DNA from: an uncultured Spirochaetota bacterium
GTDB taxonomy: Bacteria; Spirochaetota; Brachyspiria; Brachyspirales; Brachyspiraceae
Direction: 5' to 3'
Length of the DNA: 64,000 bases
NCBI GenBank assembly: GCA_944390575.1
Contig: CALXQJ010000010.1
Location: 1 to 64,000 of the forward strand
Shown here: positions 36,865 to 46,604 of the stretch, piece after piece
Position numbering within the stretch: position 1 is the first letter of the stretch
How the letters are laid out: every line of letters starts with the position of its first letter
Program-made: the position numbers and the translations under genes
The notes under the pieces: model-generated
Told to the model about the DNA's origin: nothing
Seen by the model: the letters and a program-made list of their open reading frames with translations, nothing else
The model's database searches: none

Positions 36865-37965
36865 TTATTTTTTCATTAATGCAGACTTAGTTATATAATT
36901 TATCAAATCTATATTGCTACTTTCCATAGCATACATTAAAGCATTTCTATTATATTTATCTCTTATATTAATATTAGCACCTGCTTCTATAAGTTTTATA
37001 GTAGCCTCATAATCAGAATTTTCACAAGCATACATTAAAGCAGTTTTACCCTCATTATCAGTGATATTAAGATCAGCTTTTGCTTTTATAAGAGTTTCTA
37101 TAACATCATTTCTTGAATTAATACTAGCCCATATTAAAGCAGTTCTACCATCTTTTGATTTATGATTAATATTTGCCTTTCCAATTAGAAGATCATTAAC
37201 AATATCATTAAGTCCAAGAGCAGACGCCAATGCTAATGTAGATATATTACCAAATTGCTTGTATGAAGAGACTATATTAGCATCAGCACCATACTTTAAT
37301 AATATCTTAGCAATATTTTCATTTCCCTTAGCTATAGCATAAAATAAAGCATTAGCCCCATATTCATTTATACGATTAACATCAGCACCTTTATTTACAA
37401 GTAGTTCTACTATTAAATCATGATTATTATAAGCAGCTATCATAAGAGGTGTCATATTATAACTGCTATTATCTCCATCTCTATATAATCCAGCTATTTT
37501 TAAGTCTGCATTTTTATTTATAAGCATTTCAACTATAGAATAATACCCCTTACCAGAAGCTTGAAGTAGAGCAGTAGTTCCATTATTAACTTTTACATTT
37601 GGATTTGCATTTTTAGCAAGTAGGTATGATACTATATCTATATATCCATTATCCACTGCATATATTAAAGCAGTTTTCCCATGTACACACGTATGATTAA
37701 GGTTTAGATTTTGTGATAGTAGCAATAATACTATATCTTTATAACCTTTTGCAGAGGCTGTAATAAGTGCATTATGACCAAAATGATCGCCAAAGTTTAT
37801 ATAGTTTGTAATATTTCCTTGTTGTATGAGTTTTTTTACACCTTCTACGTTTCCTGTATTGGCATATTCTAATAATTGATCTAATCTTCCTATATTGATA
37901 TTTTGAGAAAATACTGAAGAAGTGTATATTACAAGTACTATAAGTATGTATTTTATATAACTCAT
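36865..37965 (-). CDS. Secreted ankyrin-repeat protein
   Basis: A 366-residue protein with a signal peptide (to about VFSQN, residue 21) and then nine to ten ankyrin repeats filling the rest. Repeat cores are easy to see: GHNALITASAKGYKDIVLLL, GKTALIYAVDNGYIDIVSYL, GTTALLQASGKGYYSIVEML, GANALFYAIAKGNENIAKIL, GRTALIWASINSRNDVIETL and GKTALMYACENSDYEATIKL. Such domains bind other proteins. Export to the periplasm or beyond is predicted. Brachyspira genomes carry many ankyrin-repeat genes; the partner of this one is unknown. Confidence 0.9.
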   Translation of the reverse strand: MSYIKYILIVLVIYTSSVFSQNINIGRLDQLLEYANTGNVEGVKKLIQQGNITNYINFGDHFGHNALITASAKGYKDIVLLLLSQNLNLNHTCVHGKTALIYAVDNGYIDIVSYLLAKNANPNVKVNNGTTALLQASGKGYYSIVEMLINKNADLKIAGLYRDGDNSSYNMTPLMIAAYNNHDLIVELLVNKGADVNRINEYGANALFYAIAKGNENIAKILLKYGADANIVSSYKQFGNISTLALASALGLNDIVNDLLIGKANINHKSKDGRTALIWASINSRNDVIETLIKAKADLNITDNEGKTALMYACENSDYEATIKLIEAGANINIRDKYNRNALMYAMESSNIDLINYITKSALMKK

Positions 37966-38062
37966 ATTTTGTAGCCTACTTAAAAAATTAATACTATATA
38001 TTAATCGGAAATATTATGTTATTAGTTTATATTTTAGTATAAGATTATGTAAATACATTTCT

Positions 38063-38090
38063 TTGACAAAAAGTATCTTTTTTGTATAAT
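38063..38090 (+). promoter_or_regulatory. Promoter of the TPR gene at 38127
   Basis: Perfect TTGACA (38063-38068) and perfect TATAAT (38085-38090) with a 16-base spacer. Transcription would begin near 38097, leaving a leader of about 30 bases. Confidence 0.75.
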
Positions 38091-38126
38091 TAGAAAATTA
38101 AAATATACTATTGTAAATATTTTTAT

Positions 38127-39323
38127 ATGATAAGAAATTGTTTTATTACTTTTATTCTATTTGCAAATATATTATTTTCTCAGAAAACTATTGCTATTAT
38201 AAAACCATATAACACTAATGATTATATGAGTTATGCAGTTTATGATTTGATACAAAAAAATCTTATTATACACTCTAAACTACAAGTGCGACCAATTTAT
38301 TCTGATAATAATTTTTTTAAGATAAAAGAAAATATAAATAAACTAACATTAGAAAATGATGTTGATATTACTTTAAGCTATAATATTACACCTTTTAGAG
38401 ATGGATATTTACTTCATTATATTATTTTTGATATATCAAAACCAAGTGAATGGATAGAAGATAGCATTTATTCTACAGAGTATAGTTTTTTTAACTCTAT
38501 TAATGCTATATTAAAAAATATTTATCCTATTCGTAAAGACTATTCTATTAAAGAAGAAGAGTATTTATCATTAATAGGATATTATAATTCTATATTAGAT
38601 AATACAAATGCTACAACTAATAATATATATACTTCATTTTATAATTTTCATAATGATAATATTTATTTTAATATGGATTATTTAGAGTATTTAATGAATT
38701 TGCAAACTAATAGTGTGGATGTTGATAGTATAGTTACAAACTTTGAGAATAATTTGGGTAAGAATCATCATTTATATTTTTATGCACTTGCTTGTAGTTA
38801 TTATAATAAGTATAGAGTTGATGCTTTGAAATCGGATATAGATAGGAGTATACATTATTATAGCAGGGCTTTGAGTTTAAAAAATAATTATTATCTTTAC
38901 TATAGAAGAATAGCTGATGCTTATATTATTAATAATGATTATGATAGTGCTAAGAGGGCTTTTGAGAGTTCTATTTATTATAATGATTATGATTCTAAGA
39001 TTATTAGGGATTTTGTTGTCATTTTAAAAAGAGATATTAGTAAGAATGGTAATGATGTTATAGAAAACCTAAAAAGAATAATTAGTATAGATACTAAAGA
39101 TGATAATATAATTGAAGAGCTTGCAAGACTTTATGAGCTTATAGGTGATTATGATAATGCTATATTTTATTATAATAAATTATTAGATGTTATAAATTAT
39201 CATTTATTTATTATTAATAATGAAACTAAAGATGCAGTTGCGTATGATAAATATATTGCTAAGAGAAATAGAATAAGAGTTCATACAGATAATTTATTAA
39301 AAAAGATTAATAATTCTAATTGA
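38127..39323 (+). CDS. Secreted TPR protein, function unknown
   Basis: A 398-residue protein with a signal peptide (MIRNCFITFILFANILFSQ). The N-terminal half begins KTIAIIKPYNTNDYMSYAVYDLIQKNL, which recalls the start of TolB-like or GNA1162-type periplasmic domains, but I cannot assign it. The C-terminal half has TPR motifs: DRSIHYYSRALSLKNNYYLY, YRRIADAYIINNDYDSAKRAF and LARLYELIGDYDNAIFYYNK. It probably acts as a periplasmic scaffold. The lipoprotein gene follows after 57 bases. Confidence 0.75.
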   Translation: MIRNCFITFILFANILFSQKTIAIIKPYNTNDYMSYAVYDLIQKNLIIHSKLQVRPIYSDNNFFKIKENINKLTLENDVDITLSYNITPFRDGYLLHYIIFDISKPSEWIEDSIYSTEYSFFNSINAILKNIYPIRKDYSIKEEEYLSLIGYYNSILDNTNATTNNIYTSFYNFHNDNIYFNMDYLEYLMNLQTNSVDVDSIVTNFENNLGKNHHLYFYALACSYYNKYRVDALKSDIDRSIHYYSRALSLKNNYYLYYRRIADAYIINNDYDSAKRAFESSIYYNDYDSKIIRDFVVILKRDISKNGNDVIENLKRIISIDTKDDNIIEELARLYELIGDYDNAIFYYNKLLDVINYHLFIINNETKDAVAYDKYIAKRNRIRVHTDNLLKKINNSN

Positions 39324-39380
39324 TTTTTTTATTGTAGGTATTATACTTGTATATTATTATCATACAAGAGGTTTATAATT

Positions 39381-39755
39381 ATGATGAAAAATATTTTTAT
39401 TTGTTTACTACTTTCTTTGTTAGTATTATCTTGTAATAATCCTTCAGATCCAGAAGAAGTTAATGTTTCAAAGTATAAAGGTGATTGGTATCCTGTAGAA
39501 AATGGTTCAGCATCTGCTAAAGCAATAATTACAATTAACAATGATGCTTCAATTACTGTTTATGGTGCTCAAAATGATGTGAAAAATATACCTGCGTCTG
39601 ATGTTAAGAAAAATTCAGATAATAATTATTCATTTAATTTTCAAGGGAGCAGAGGTGCTATTTCAGTTACTTTAGTTTTTGATTCTGATTCATCAGGTAC
39701 ATTTTCTTATAGCGTAGGTAATGCTAATGATTCTGCAGCTATAGTGAAGAAATAA
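39381..39755 (+). CDS. Small secreted lipoprotein
   Basis: A 124-residue protein with lipoprotein signal MMKNIFICLLLSLLVLSC. Two adjacent ATG codons could start it; AGAGG lies upstream of both. The mature part begins NNPSDPEE, then SKYKGDWYPVENG, and a beta-rich region with VTLVFDSDSSGTFSYSVG. It shares its plan with the lipoprotein at 12470-12835, so the two are paralogues. Function unknown. Confidence 0.75.
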   Translation: MMKNIFICLLLSLLVLSCNNPSDPEEVNVSKYKGDWYPVENGSASAKAIITINNDASITVYGAQNDVKNIPASDVKKNSDNNYSFNFQGSRGAISVTLVFDSDSSGTFSYSVGNANDSAAIVKK

Positions 39756-39893
39756 TATATTTTATTTAAAATATAAAAAATACACAGTATCTTTTTTGTT
39801 TAAAATTTCTATTGAAAATATCGAGAAATAAAGATATAATTATATAAACATAATTATTTTAAAAATATTTTCAATTATTAGGGATATAGAATT

Positions 39894-41345
39894 ATGGAAT
39901 ATGAAGCAGTCATAGGTTTGGAAGTACATTGCCAATTAAATACAAAAACAAAAGCATTTTGTTCTTGCCCAAATGTTTTTGGAGCTCCAGCTAATACGCT
40001 TACTTGTCCAAGATGTCAAGCACATCCTGGTACATTGCCTGTATTAAATAAAGAGATGGTTCATAAAACTATAAAGGCTGGTATGGCTACTAATTGTACT
40101 ATAGAGCATACTAGTAGATTTGCAAGAAAGCATTATTTTTATCCAGACTTGCCATCGTATTATCAGATAACACAAATGGATGAGCCAATTTGTACTAATG
40201 GACATATAGATATTACAGTGATTAATGAAGATGGTTCTTCTTATAATAAGAGTATTAGAATTAATAGAATACATATGGAAGAAGATGCTGGTAAGCTTGT
40301 GCATGATGATACTGGTCGTCCTTTAAGTTATGTGGATTTAAACCGTGCTGGTTGTTGTTTAATAGAGTGTGTGTCTGAGCCTGATATATCTTCTGGAGAA
40401 GAGGCTTATCAGTATTTAACAGAGCTTAAAAAAATATTACAATATATAGATGTTTCTGATTGTAATATGGAGGAAGGTTCTTTACGCTGTGATGCTAATG
40501 TTTCTATTCGCCCTAAGGGTAGTAAGGAGTTTGGTACTAAGACTGAAGTTAAGAATATGAATAGCTTTAGAAATGTACGTCTTGCTATAGATTATGAAAT
40601 AAAGCGTCAGATAAAGCTTCTTAATGCTGGAGAAACTATTAAGGCAGAAACACGCCTTTATGATGCTAAAGAAAATACTACAAAGAGTATGCGTTCTAAA
40701 GAGGGTGCTGCAGATTATAGATATTTACCAGATCCTGATATACCTATTTTAATATTAAGTGAAGAGGATATAGAGAAAGCAAAAAAAGAATTACCAGAGC
40801 TTCCTCAAGAGAAAAGATTAAGACTTAAAAAAGATTATGATTTACCAGATCAGGATATAGTTGTACTTACAGAAGATATTTATTTAGCTGATTATTATGA
40901 AAAGGCTGTAAAGGCATATCCTTCACAACCTAAGAAAATTTCAAACTGGATTATGGTTGAGGTTAATGCTTATTTGAATAAAACTCTTCAAAATATAAGA
41001 GATTTTAAGCCTACTCCAGAACATATTGCTGAGATATTTAAGCTTATAGATGAGGGTGTTATTAGCGGAAAGATTGCAAAAGAGATTTTTGAAGATATGT
41101 GTGAGACTGGTGAAGCTCCTTCTGTTATAGTTGAGAAGAAGGGGTTAAAGCAGATGTCGGATACTACTGAGCTTGAAAATATTATTAAGCAGGTGCTTGC
41201 AGAAAATGATAAATCTGTTCAAGACTTTAAAGCTGGAAAAGAAAAGTCTTTTGGATTTTTAGTAGGACAAACTATGAAAGCTACTAAAGGTCAGGGTAAT
41301 CCAAAGCTTGTAAATGATTTACTTAGAAAGATTTTAAGTGAATAA
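39894..41345 (+). CDS. gatB: Aspartyl/glutamyl-tRNA(Asn/Gln) amidotransferase subunit B
   Basis: GatB binds the misacylated tRNA and phosphorylates the acyl group in the GatCAB complex, which makes Gln-tRNA (and Asn-tRNA) by transamidation. The 483 residues are full length. Signatures: EAVIGLEVHCQLNTKTKAFC, the zinc-site cysteines CSCPNVFGAPANTLTCPRC, HYFYPDLPSYYQITQ, and the HMEEDAGKLVHD segment with DLNRAGCCLIECVSEPD. The C-terminal YqeY/GatB tRNA-binding domain ends at GNPKLVNDLLRKIL. gatA and gatC are not adjacent. Confidence 0.97.
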   Translation: MEYEAVIGLEVHCQLNTKTKAFCSCPNVFGAPANTLTCPRCQAHPGTLPVLNKEMVHKTIKAGMATNCTIEHTSRFARKHYFYPDLPSYYQITQMDEPICTNGHIDITVINEDGSSYNKSIRINRIHMEEDAGKLVHDDTGRPLSYVDLNRAGCCLIECVSEPDISSGEEAYQYLTELKKILQYIDVSDCNMEEGSLRCDANVSIRPKGSKEFGTKTEVKNMNSFRNVRLAIDYEIKRQIKLLNAGETIKAETRLYDAKENTTKSMRSKEGAADYRYLPDPDIPILILSEEDIEKAKKELPELPQEKRLRLKKDYDLPDQDIVVLTEDIYLADYYEKAVKAYPSQPKKISNWIMVEVNAYLNKTLQNIRDFKPTPEHIAEIFKLIDEGVISGKIAKEIFEDMCETGEAPSVIVEKKGLKQMSDTTELENIIKQVLAENDKSVQDFKAGKEKSFGFLVGQTMKATKGQGNPKLVNDLLRKILSE

Positions 41346-41370
41346 TATATTTTATATATAAATATAAATA

Positions 41371-41407
41371 AAACCTCAAATAGATGAATAGTCTTTTGAG
41401 GTTTTTT
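41371..41407. terminator. Terminator shared by gatB and the convergent small gene
   Basis: AAACCTCAAA pairs with TTTTGAGGTTT and has a T run after it on the plus strand and an A-rich stretch before it (T-rich on the minus strand), so it can act in both directions. Confidence 0.78.
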
Positions 41408-41735
41408 AATTTGCATTATATAAAGTAGAAACACATATTCCGCAAGTATTTTTACCTATTAGTGTTGCTACTACAATTCTTGCTGTATTTTTATCTTCAA
41501 AATAGCATACATCACTATAATTATGATAGTATTTGTATGATTTACTGTCTACTACTACTTCATCTAAGTGTAGATTTTTAAAATTTGTATTTTTATCTAT
41601 CTTATTACAATTACTCTTTGCTTTCTCTATTTTTATATCTATTATAGTTTTATCTGAGTTTTGATTTGTAATAGTAGATGGATATATATGATATGTATAG
41701 TCTTTATTTGAGTTTGCTACAAGTGCGTATGCCAT
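41406..41735 (-). CDS. Hypothetical protein, 109 residues
   Basis: An open frame with no recognised domain. It begins MAYALVANSNKDYTYHIYPS and has five cysteines, three near the end in the region DVCYFEDKNTARIVVATLIGKNTCGICVSTL. It has no signal peptide or membrane helix and no convincing ribosome binding site. It ends inside the shared terminator after gatB. It could be a real small cytoplasmic protein; the evidence is only the frame length, the orderly position between convergent genes and neighbour-like codon use. Confidence 0.5.
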   Translation of the reverse strand: MAYALVANSNKDYTYHIYPSTITNQNSDKTIIDIKIEKAKSNCNKIDKNTNFKNLHLDEVVVDSKSYKYYHNYSDVCYFEDKNTARIVVATLIGKNTCGICVSTLYNAN

Positions 41736-41868
41736 ATAATTTACTTTAATTTTTTATTATATATTTTTATGTTAAAAATTAATAAAAATCAATTAATTAT
41801 TTTTTATCATTGTATTATAATATATATTATATTATAATTATTTTTATTTTAAGGTTCAAATTATTATA

Positions 41869-42654
41869 ATGAGTGTATTAAAAATTATATCTTGGAATGT
41901 TAATGGTATTAGAGCTGCATATAAAAAAGGATTGGTTGATTTTATAAAAAAAGAAAATCCAGATATATTATGCTTACAAGAGACTAAGGCTTTTGAAGAG
42001 CAACTTCCAGATGATTTAAAAAATATAGAAGGATATGAGTTGTATATTAACCCTGCAGACCCTGAGATTAGAAAGGGCTATAGTGGTGTTGGTATATTTA
42101 CTAAATTAAAACCTATTAATGTTGTAAAAAATACTTTAGGTGATAGTTTTGAAGATAGAGAAGGACGTATACTTTGTTTAGAGTTTGATAATTTTTATAT
42201 ATTTAATGTTTATTTTCCAAATGGTGGTAAGTCTAAGGAGCATTTTGAATATAAGCTTTCTTTTTATGATGCTATAACAAATCATCTTACAAGTCTTAAA
42301 AAGAATAAGAATGTTATATTATGTGGGGATATGAATATTGCTCATCAGGCTATAGATTTAGCACGTCCTAAGGAAAATGAAAAGAGTATTGGCTTTTTAC
42401 CTGAAGAGAGAGCTAAGATTACAGAGTTTCTTAATAATGGTTTTACTGATACATTTAGAATGTTTGTTCCTGAAGAAAATGGATATTATAGCTGGTGGGA
42501 TATGAAAACTAAGTCTCGTGAGAAAAATGTGGGATGGAGAATTGATTATTTCTTTGTGAACAATGAAATAACAAAAGATATTAAAAGGGCTGATATTTTA
42601 AAAGATGTTATGGGTTCTGATCATTGCCCTATTTTGATTGAATGGAAAATATAA
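41869..42654 (+). CDS. xth: Exodeoxyribonuclease III / AP endonuclease
   Basis: An ExoIII-family base-excision-repair enzyme that cuts DNA at abasic sites. The 261 residues are normal length. Conserved catalytic segments: ISWNVNGIRA, CLQETK (metal-binding Glu), NVYFPNGG, CGDMNIAHQAIDLARPK (Asp and Asn), WWDMKTKSREKNVGWRIDYFF and the final SDHCPILIEW (Asp-His pair). These place it in the ExoA/APE1-like subgroup. The ribosome binding site is weak. A separate promoter for the next gene is likely. Confidence 0.95.
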   Translation: MSVLKIISWNVNGIRAAYKKGLVDFIKKENPDILCLQETKAFEEQLPDDLKNIEGYELYINPADPEIRKGYSGVGIFTKLKPINVVKNTLGDSFEDREGRILCLEFDNFYIFNVYFPNGGKSKEHFEYKLSFYDAITNHLTSLKKNKNVILCGDMNIAHQAIDLARPKENEKSIGFLPEERAKITEFLNNGFTDTFRMFVPEENGYYSWWDMKTKSREKNVGWRIDYFFVNNEITKDIKRADILKDVMGSDHCPILIEWKI

Positions 42655-42723
42655 ATAATAATAATTGATTTTTTGTTAAACAAAGTATACAATTATACTT
42701 TATTTAATAGTTAAGGAGAACTT

Positions 42724-43062
42724 GTGCGTATTTCTATAGAAGATGATAAGAAGATAGCTATTTTTTATATAGAAAAGAATATGATTTCAGAAGATGTTGA
42801 TGAGTTGGAAGAGAAGATTAATTCTATAAGAGAATCTAATATATCGAGTTTAATTTTTGATTTTTCAAATGTTGAGTATATGTGTTCCTCTGCTTTGGGA
42901 CTTATTGCTTCTACTTTGAGATTTGCATCTGAGAATAATGGTTCTATTTATTTTTCTTCTTTGTCTAAACAGTTAGAATCTTTATTTGAATCTATTAAGT
43001 TTCTTTCTATAGTGAATGTTACTAAAACTTCTCAAGAGGCTTTAAATATTATTAGAGGTTAA
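42724..43062 (+). CDS. STAS-domain anti-sigma factor antagonist-like protein
   Basis: A 112-residue single STAS domain. The phosphorylation loop reads FDFSNVEYMCSSALGLIAS; Ser55 aligns with the Ser that is phosphorylated in SpoIIAA-type antagonists, with the usual Asp before it replaced by Cys54. Such proteins release sigma factors, or signal in partner-switching cascades, when dephosphorylated. The start is GTG at 42724 after AAGGAG. No anti-sigma kinase is adjacent. The YggT gene begins eight bases after the stop, so they are cotranscribed. Confidence 0.88.
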   Translation: MRISIEDDKKIAIFYIEKNMISEDVDELEEKINSIRESNISSLIFDFSNVEYMCSSALGLIASTLRFASENNGSIYFSSLSKQLESLFESIKFLSIVNVTKTSQEALNIIRG

Positions 43063-43070
43063 TTTTTTTT

Positions 43071-43391
43071 ATGTTAGGCTCTTTTATTAAGTTTATATAT
43101 ATACTTCTACTTCAGTCTTTGAGGCTTTATTCTTTTATATGGCTTATATGGATTGTTTTAAGTTGGCTTACTGCTTTTGGGGCTTTGAGATTAGATTATT
43201 ATAATCCGCTTGTTAATTTTTTACATAAAGTGACTGATGGGGTTGTAGATAAAGTTTTTGGAGATTTTAGATATAAAATGCAAATAGGCATGATAGATTT
43301 ATCTCCTTTAGTATTTCTACTTATTTTACAGCTTGTAGTACCTACACTTCTTAGAATAGTTTTTTCTTTTCTTCTTCGTGTAGTATATTAG
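43071..43391 (+). CDS. YggT-family membrane protein
   Basis: A 106-residue protein with two hydrophobic stretches typical of YggT: IKFIYILLLQSLRLYSFIWLIWIVLSWL near the start and SPLVFLLILQLVVPTLLRIVFSF near the end, with YNPLVNFLHKVTDGVVDKVF between them (family form NPxVxxLxxxTDPxLxP). YggT proteins are linked to cell-envelope or osmotic functions but remain poorly defined. It sits between the STAS gene and the TPR/Sel1 gene, with short gaps, in one likely operon. Confidence 0.85.
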   Translation: MLGSFIKFIYILLLQSLRLYSFIWLIWIVLSWLTAFGALRLDYYNPLVNFLHKVTDGVVDKVFGDFRYKMQIGMIDLSPLVFLLILQLVVPTLLRIVFSFLLRVVY

Positions 43392-43404
43392 GTTTTTATT
43401 TTAG

Positions 43405-45576
43405 ATGAGTTCTTTAGATGATATTAACGACTATATAGAAAGTGGTGATTATAAGAGAGCTTTAGAGCAATTAAATATTATAATATCAAAAGAACCTAAT
43501 AATGCACTTGCATATTATCTTAGAGGAAAGTCTTCTTTTGTAGCTATTCAACTTTCTAATAATAATTCTAATTATGATGCTAATACTGCTTTAATTTATT
43601 CTAATATAGAGCTTGATTTAAATAAGGCTATAGAGCTTGATGATAGTATTATAGATGCCTATAGAGGGCTTATGTAGTTAAATAGAGCTATAAAGAATAT
43701 AGATGAAGAGCGTTTATATGCACAAGTTTTGATTGAAAAAGATCCTAAGTCTTATGATGCTTTTCTTTTGCTTGGTAGTAGTTACTTAAATAACGGTATT
43801 AGTGAAGCAGATTTTCATCAGGCTATAGCTTATTATAATGAGTTTATTAATAATATGTCTTCTTCATATTCTAAAGTTGCACGGTTTGAGCGTGGGCTTT
43901 GTTATTATAATTTGGGTATTTTTGAAAAGGCTGATATTGAGGCTAATAAACTTATTATTGATTTTCCTATGTATGATGATGCTTATTTTCTTAAAGGAAT
44001 TACCCTATCTAAGGGTTTTGATTATCGTTTTTATGATGATACTATATTTTTCTTAGAGAGGGCTTTAGAGCTTAATGAGAATAATTATAATGCTATGTAT
44101 GAGGCATCTGAGTGGTATTTTAATAAAGAAGAATATAAAAAGGCTATTTGTTTATATGATAAGTTATTAGATAATAATAAATATACTTTGGAGGCTTTGG
44201 CTGGAAAGGCTGAGGCTTTACATGATATGATAGTATATGATAGTGGTAAGTATTATGATTCTAATATTGATATATATAATGACATAGAAGAGAATATTCG
44301 CATATTAGATAGGGTTATTTATATACTTGGGGATAATAGTTTGCAGTATAGATATTATAAGAGTAATATTTATATAGCAAAGAAAGATTTTGGTAGTGCT
44401 AAAATAGAATATCATAATGCTTTAAGAGATATAAAAAATATAGATTCTTGGTTTTATGAGGCTATTGCTGAGTTTTATTATAATTATGCTGATTGTATTA
44501 GTGATTATAAAAATGCTATTAAGTATTTAAACAAAATAAATTATTTAGATAGAAAGATTTCTACTTACAACTTATTTGTTTTTATTTACAATGAGTTAAA
44601 GGATTATAGAGGTATAATTAATATATGCGATGAGTTTTTTCTTAAAATTAACTCTAATAGTTTTAATAATGATGATCTTTATAATGATTATGAGAATATT
44701 TATTATATTAGATTTATGTATGCTTATTCTCTTGAGATGACATTATCTACAGATTATGAACTTATTATAGAAAATTATCGTTTTTGTTTGAACTCTTCTA
44801 AATTGGACAAGGCTTTGATATATTGTTCTATTTCTAAGATAATGATGGATAATCTTATAGGTAGGTATTATTTTATAGCTATGGATTATTTAAAAGAGGC
44901 TATGAAGCTTGATAGTTCTTATGCTTATTATCTTTATGCTAAGGAGTTATTTTTTGGAGATATTATATCTTCTTATCCTGAGGTTTCTTTTGAGATTTTA
45001 AATAATATAGTTCTTGTAGATAGAAATTTAGATGTTGCTTATGCTTTACTTGGTATGTGTTATGAGCTTGGTAGAGGAGTTTCTAAGGATGAGAATAAGG
45101 CTTTTGAAATATATTATAGATGGGATAGATATATAGAAATTAATAATTCTAAGTCTACTGTATTAAAGGGTATGCTTGCACATTGTTATTATAATGGTAT
45201 AGGTGTTAATTGTGATAGAGATATTGCTTTTAATATAGTTAGAAGTGCTGTTTATAAGAGAGGCAAAAATTGTGATATTTCTATTATACTTCTTTACTCT
45301 TATTTTGCACTTATGGGTTATGATGGCTTTGTTATTAGTAGGGCATTATTATTATTTAATGAAAATCTACCATACTATAGAGATTTAGCTACAATAATGA
45401 TGATAAAGAGACTTTATAAAACACTAAATAAGAAAAAAGAATTAAAACTTGCAATTAAAAAAGAAATATCTACAATTAAAAATACAGGAGAGTTTTCTCT
45501 GCTTTATTTTCGTCCCTATCTTAAAAATTTTAATATATTCTATCCCTTTATTAGTGGAACAAAAACGGAAAATTAA
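43405..45576 (+). pseudogene. TPR/Sel1-repeat gene interrupted by one in-frame TAG
   Basis: From the ATG at 43405 the frame runs 90 codons to a TAG at 43675-43677, then continues in the same frame without another stop to 45576, so the whole would encode about 723 residues. The join reads DAYRGLM-stop-LNRAIKNIDEERLYAQ, and the next codons carry on as TPR helices. TPRs fill most of the length (GDYKRALEQLNIIISKEPNN; LFLERALELNENNYNAMYEA) and Sel1-like repeats occur near the C-terminus (LLGMCYELGRGVSKDENKAF; LAHCYYNGIGVNCDRDIAF). No start with a ribosome binding site follows the TAG. TAG is a normal stop elsewhere in the window, so a nonsense mutation or sequencing error is more likely than recoding. 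Confidence 0.8.
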
Positions 45577-45586
45577 TATATTGTTT

Positions 45587-45615
45587 TTGACAAAAAATAA
45601 TATATTATATACAAT
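45587..45615 (+). promoter_or_regulatory. Promoter of the DUF1858 gene
   Basis: Perfect TTGACA (45587-45592) and TACAAT (45610-45615) with a 17-base spacer, followed by AGGAGG about 30 bases on. It is well placed for the short gene at 45663. Confidence 0.7.
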
Positions 45616-45662
45616 ATAATATATCAGTAAAATTACAAATAAAATAGGAGGTTTTTGTATTT

Positions 45663-45866
45663 ATGATAAGTAAAGATATGAGTATTGGTGAAATTATACA
45701 GGCTTGCCCTGATTCTGTAGAGATAATGATGAGCTATGGACTTCATTGTATAGGTTGTCACGTTGCACATTGGGAAACTTTGGAAGAAGGTGGACGTGGA
45801 CACGGTATGGATGATGAAAAAATTGCTAATATGCTTAAAGATATTAATGAAAAATGTTCTAAATAA
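45663..45866 (+). CDS. DUF1858-domain protein
   Basis: A 67-residue protein that is wholly a DUF1858 domain: MSIGEIIQACPDSVEIMMSY, then GLHCIGCHVAHWETLEEGGR. The two cysteines in CIGC are the redox-disulfide-type pair for which the family was named alongside hybrid cluster proteins. It may bind a metal or act in a redox or repair function; none has been shown. An AGGAGG and a strong promoter suggest steady expression. A terminator follows. Confidence 0.9.
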   Translation: MISKDMSIGEIIQACPDSVEIMMSYGLHCIGCHVAHWETLEEGGRGHGMDDEKIANMLKDINEKCSK

Positions 45867-45904
45867 ACCTTTTTCATTTTTATATTTTACTTTTTGTTAA
45901 AAAA

Positions 45905-45952
45905 GGCTTTATAATATATAAAAAATTATATATTATAAAGCTTATTTTTTAT
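45905..45952 (+). terminator. Terminator after the DUF1858 gene
   Basis: GCTTTATAATATATAA pairs with TTATATATTATAAAGC in a long AT-rich stem, followed by TTATTTTTTAT. It may also work for the convergent FlgN-like gene. Confidence 0.7.
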
Positions 45953-45962
45953 GTTTAATTAT

Positions 45963-46472
45963 TTATACTTGTTTGTTAATTAATGTAGATAATTTTCTGT
46001 TTATTATATGTTCTTTTCCTTTATTATCATATCCTATTTTTTTGCTGTCGTGTAGCACATCTTTCATATTTGTGAAGAAGTCTAATACATCATCAAAAAG
46101 CTTTGGTGCTAATTTATTTAAGTGTTTTAATCTTGCCATTAATGTTACTAACTCTAATCTTAAAGAAGATATTTTTGAAGTTTGTGCTATTGGTATTCTT
46201 TTTATTATATCTGAAAGAGTTGCTTTTTCAGATAGATGTGGGAATTTATTTAGGATAATTAAGTCTATAATAGATTCTCTCATTTTTCTAAGTTCATTTG
46301 CTTGAGTCATTTTCTCTTGTTGATGCTCACAATACATATGTACATCTTGAAGTTTTGTATTGATAATAGCATTAACTTTTCTCTCTTCTGTATCTAATAT
46401 AACTTTATAAACTTCTATTTCTTTTTCTAATAATATTTCTATTTTTGAAATTTCTTCTAATAAATTAAACAT
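45963..46472 (-). CDS. flgN: FlgN-like flagellar export chaperone
   Basis: A 169-residue, almost entirely helical protein. The pattern (LLEEISKIEILLEKEIEVYKVILDTEERKVNAIINTKLQDV, then RESIIDLIILN) matches the FlgN family, a cytoplasmic chaperone for the hook-filament junction proteins FlgK and FlgL. FlgN proteins diverge widely and the assignment rests on the helical spacing and the LxxEIxxYxxLLxLxxxE-type N-terminus. flgK and flgL are not in the window. No other flagellar gene is adjacent. Confidence 0.62.
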   Translation of the reverse strand: MFNLLEEISKIEILLEKEIEVYKVILDTEERKVNAIINTKLQDVHMYCEHQQEKMTQANELRKMRESIIDLIILNKFPHLSEKATLSDIIKRIPIAQTSKISSLRLELVTLMARLKHLNKLAPKLFDDVLDFFTNMKDVLHDSKKIGYDNKGKEHIINRKLSTLINKQV

Positions 46473-46604
46473 AAAAAATACACCTTAAAAAATAAGTTAT
46501 ATTAAATTCTCGACTTAGTTATAATTTGTTTTAGTATTTTTTGTTAAAAAACTAATTTTTTATTATGTTTACTAAAAAATCATAAATATGATGTCGAATA
46601 GCTT

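Noticed and set aside
43675-43677. Recoding of TAG as an amino acid
   Set aside because: TAG is used as an ordinary stop by smpB (1551-1553) and the EamA gene, and no recoding element is visible.
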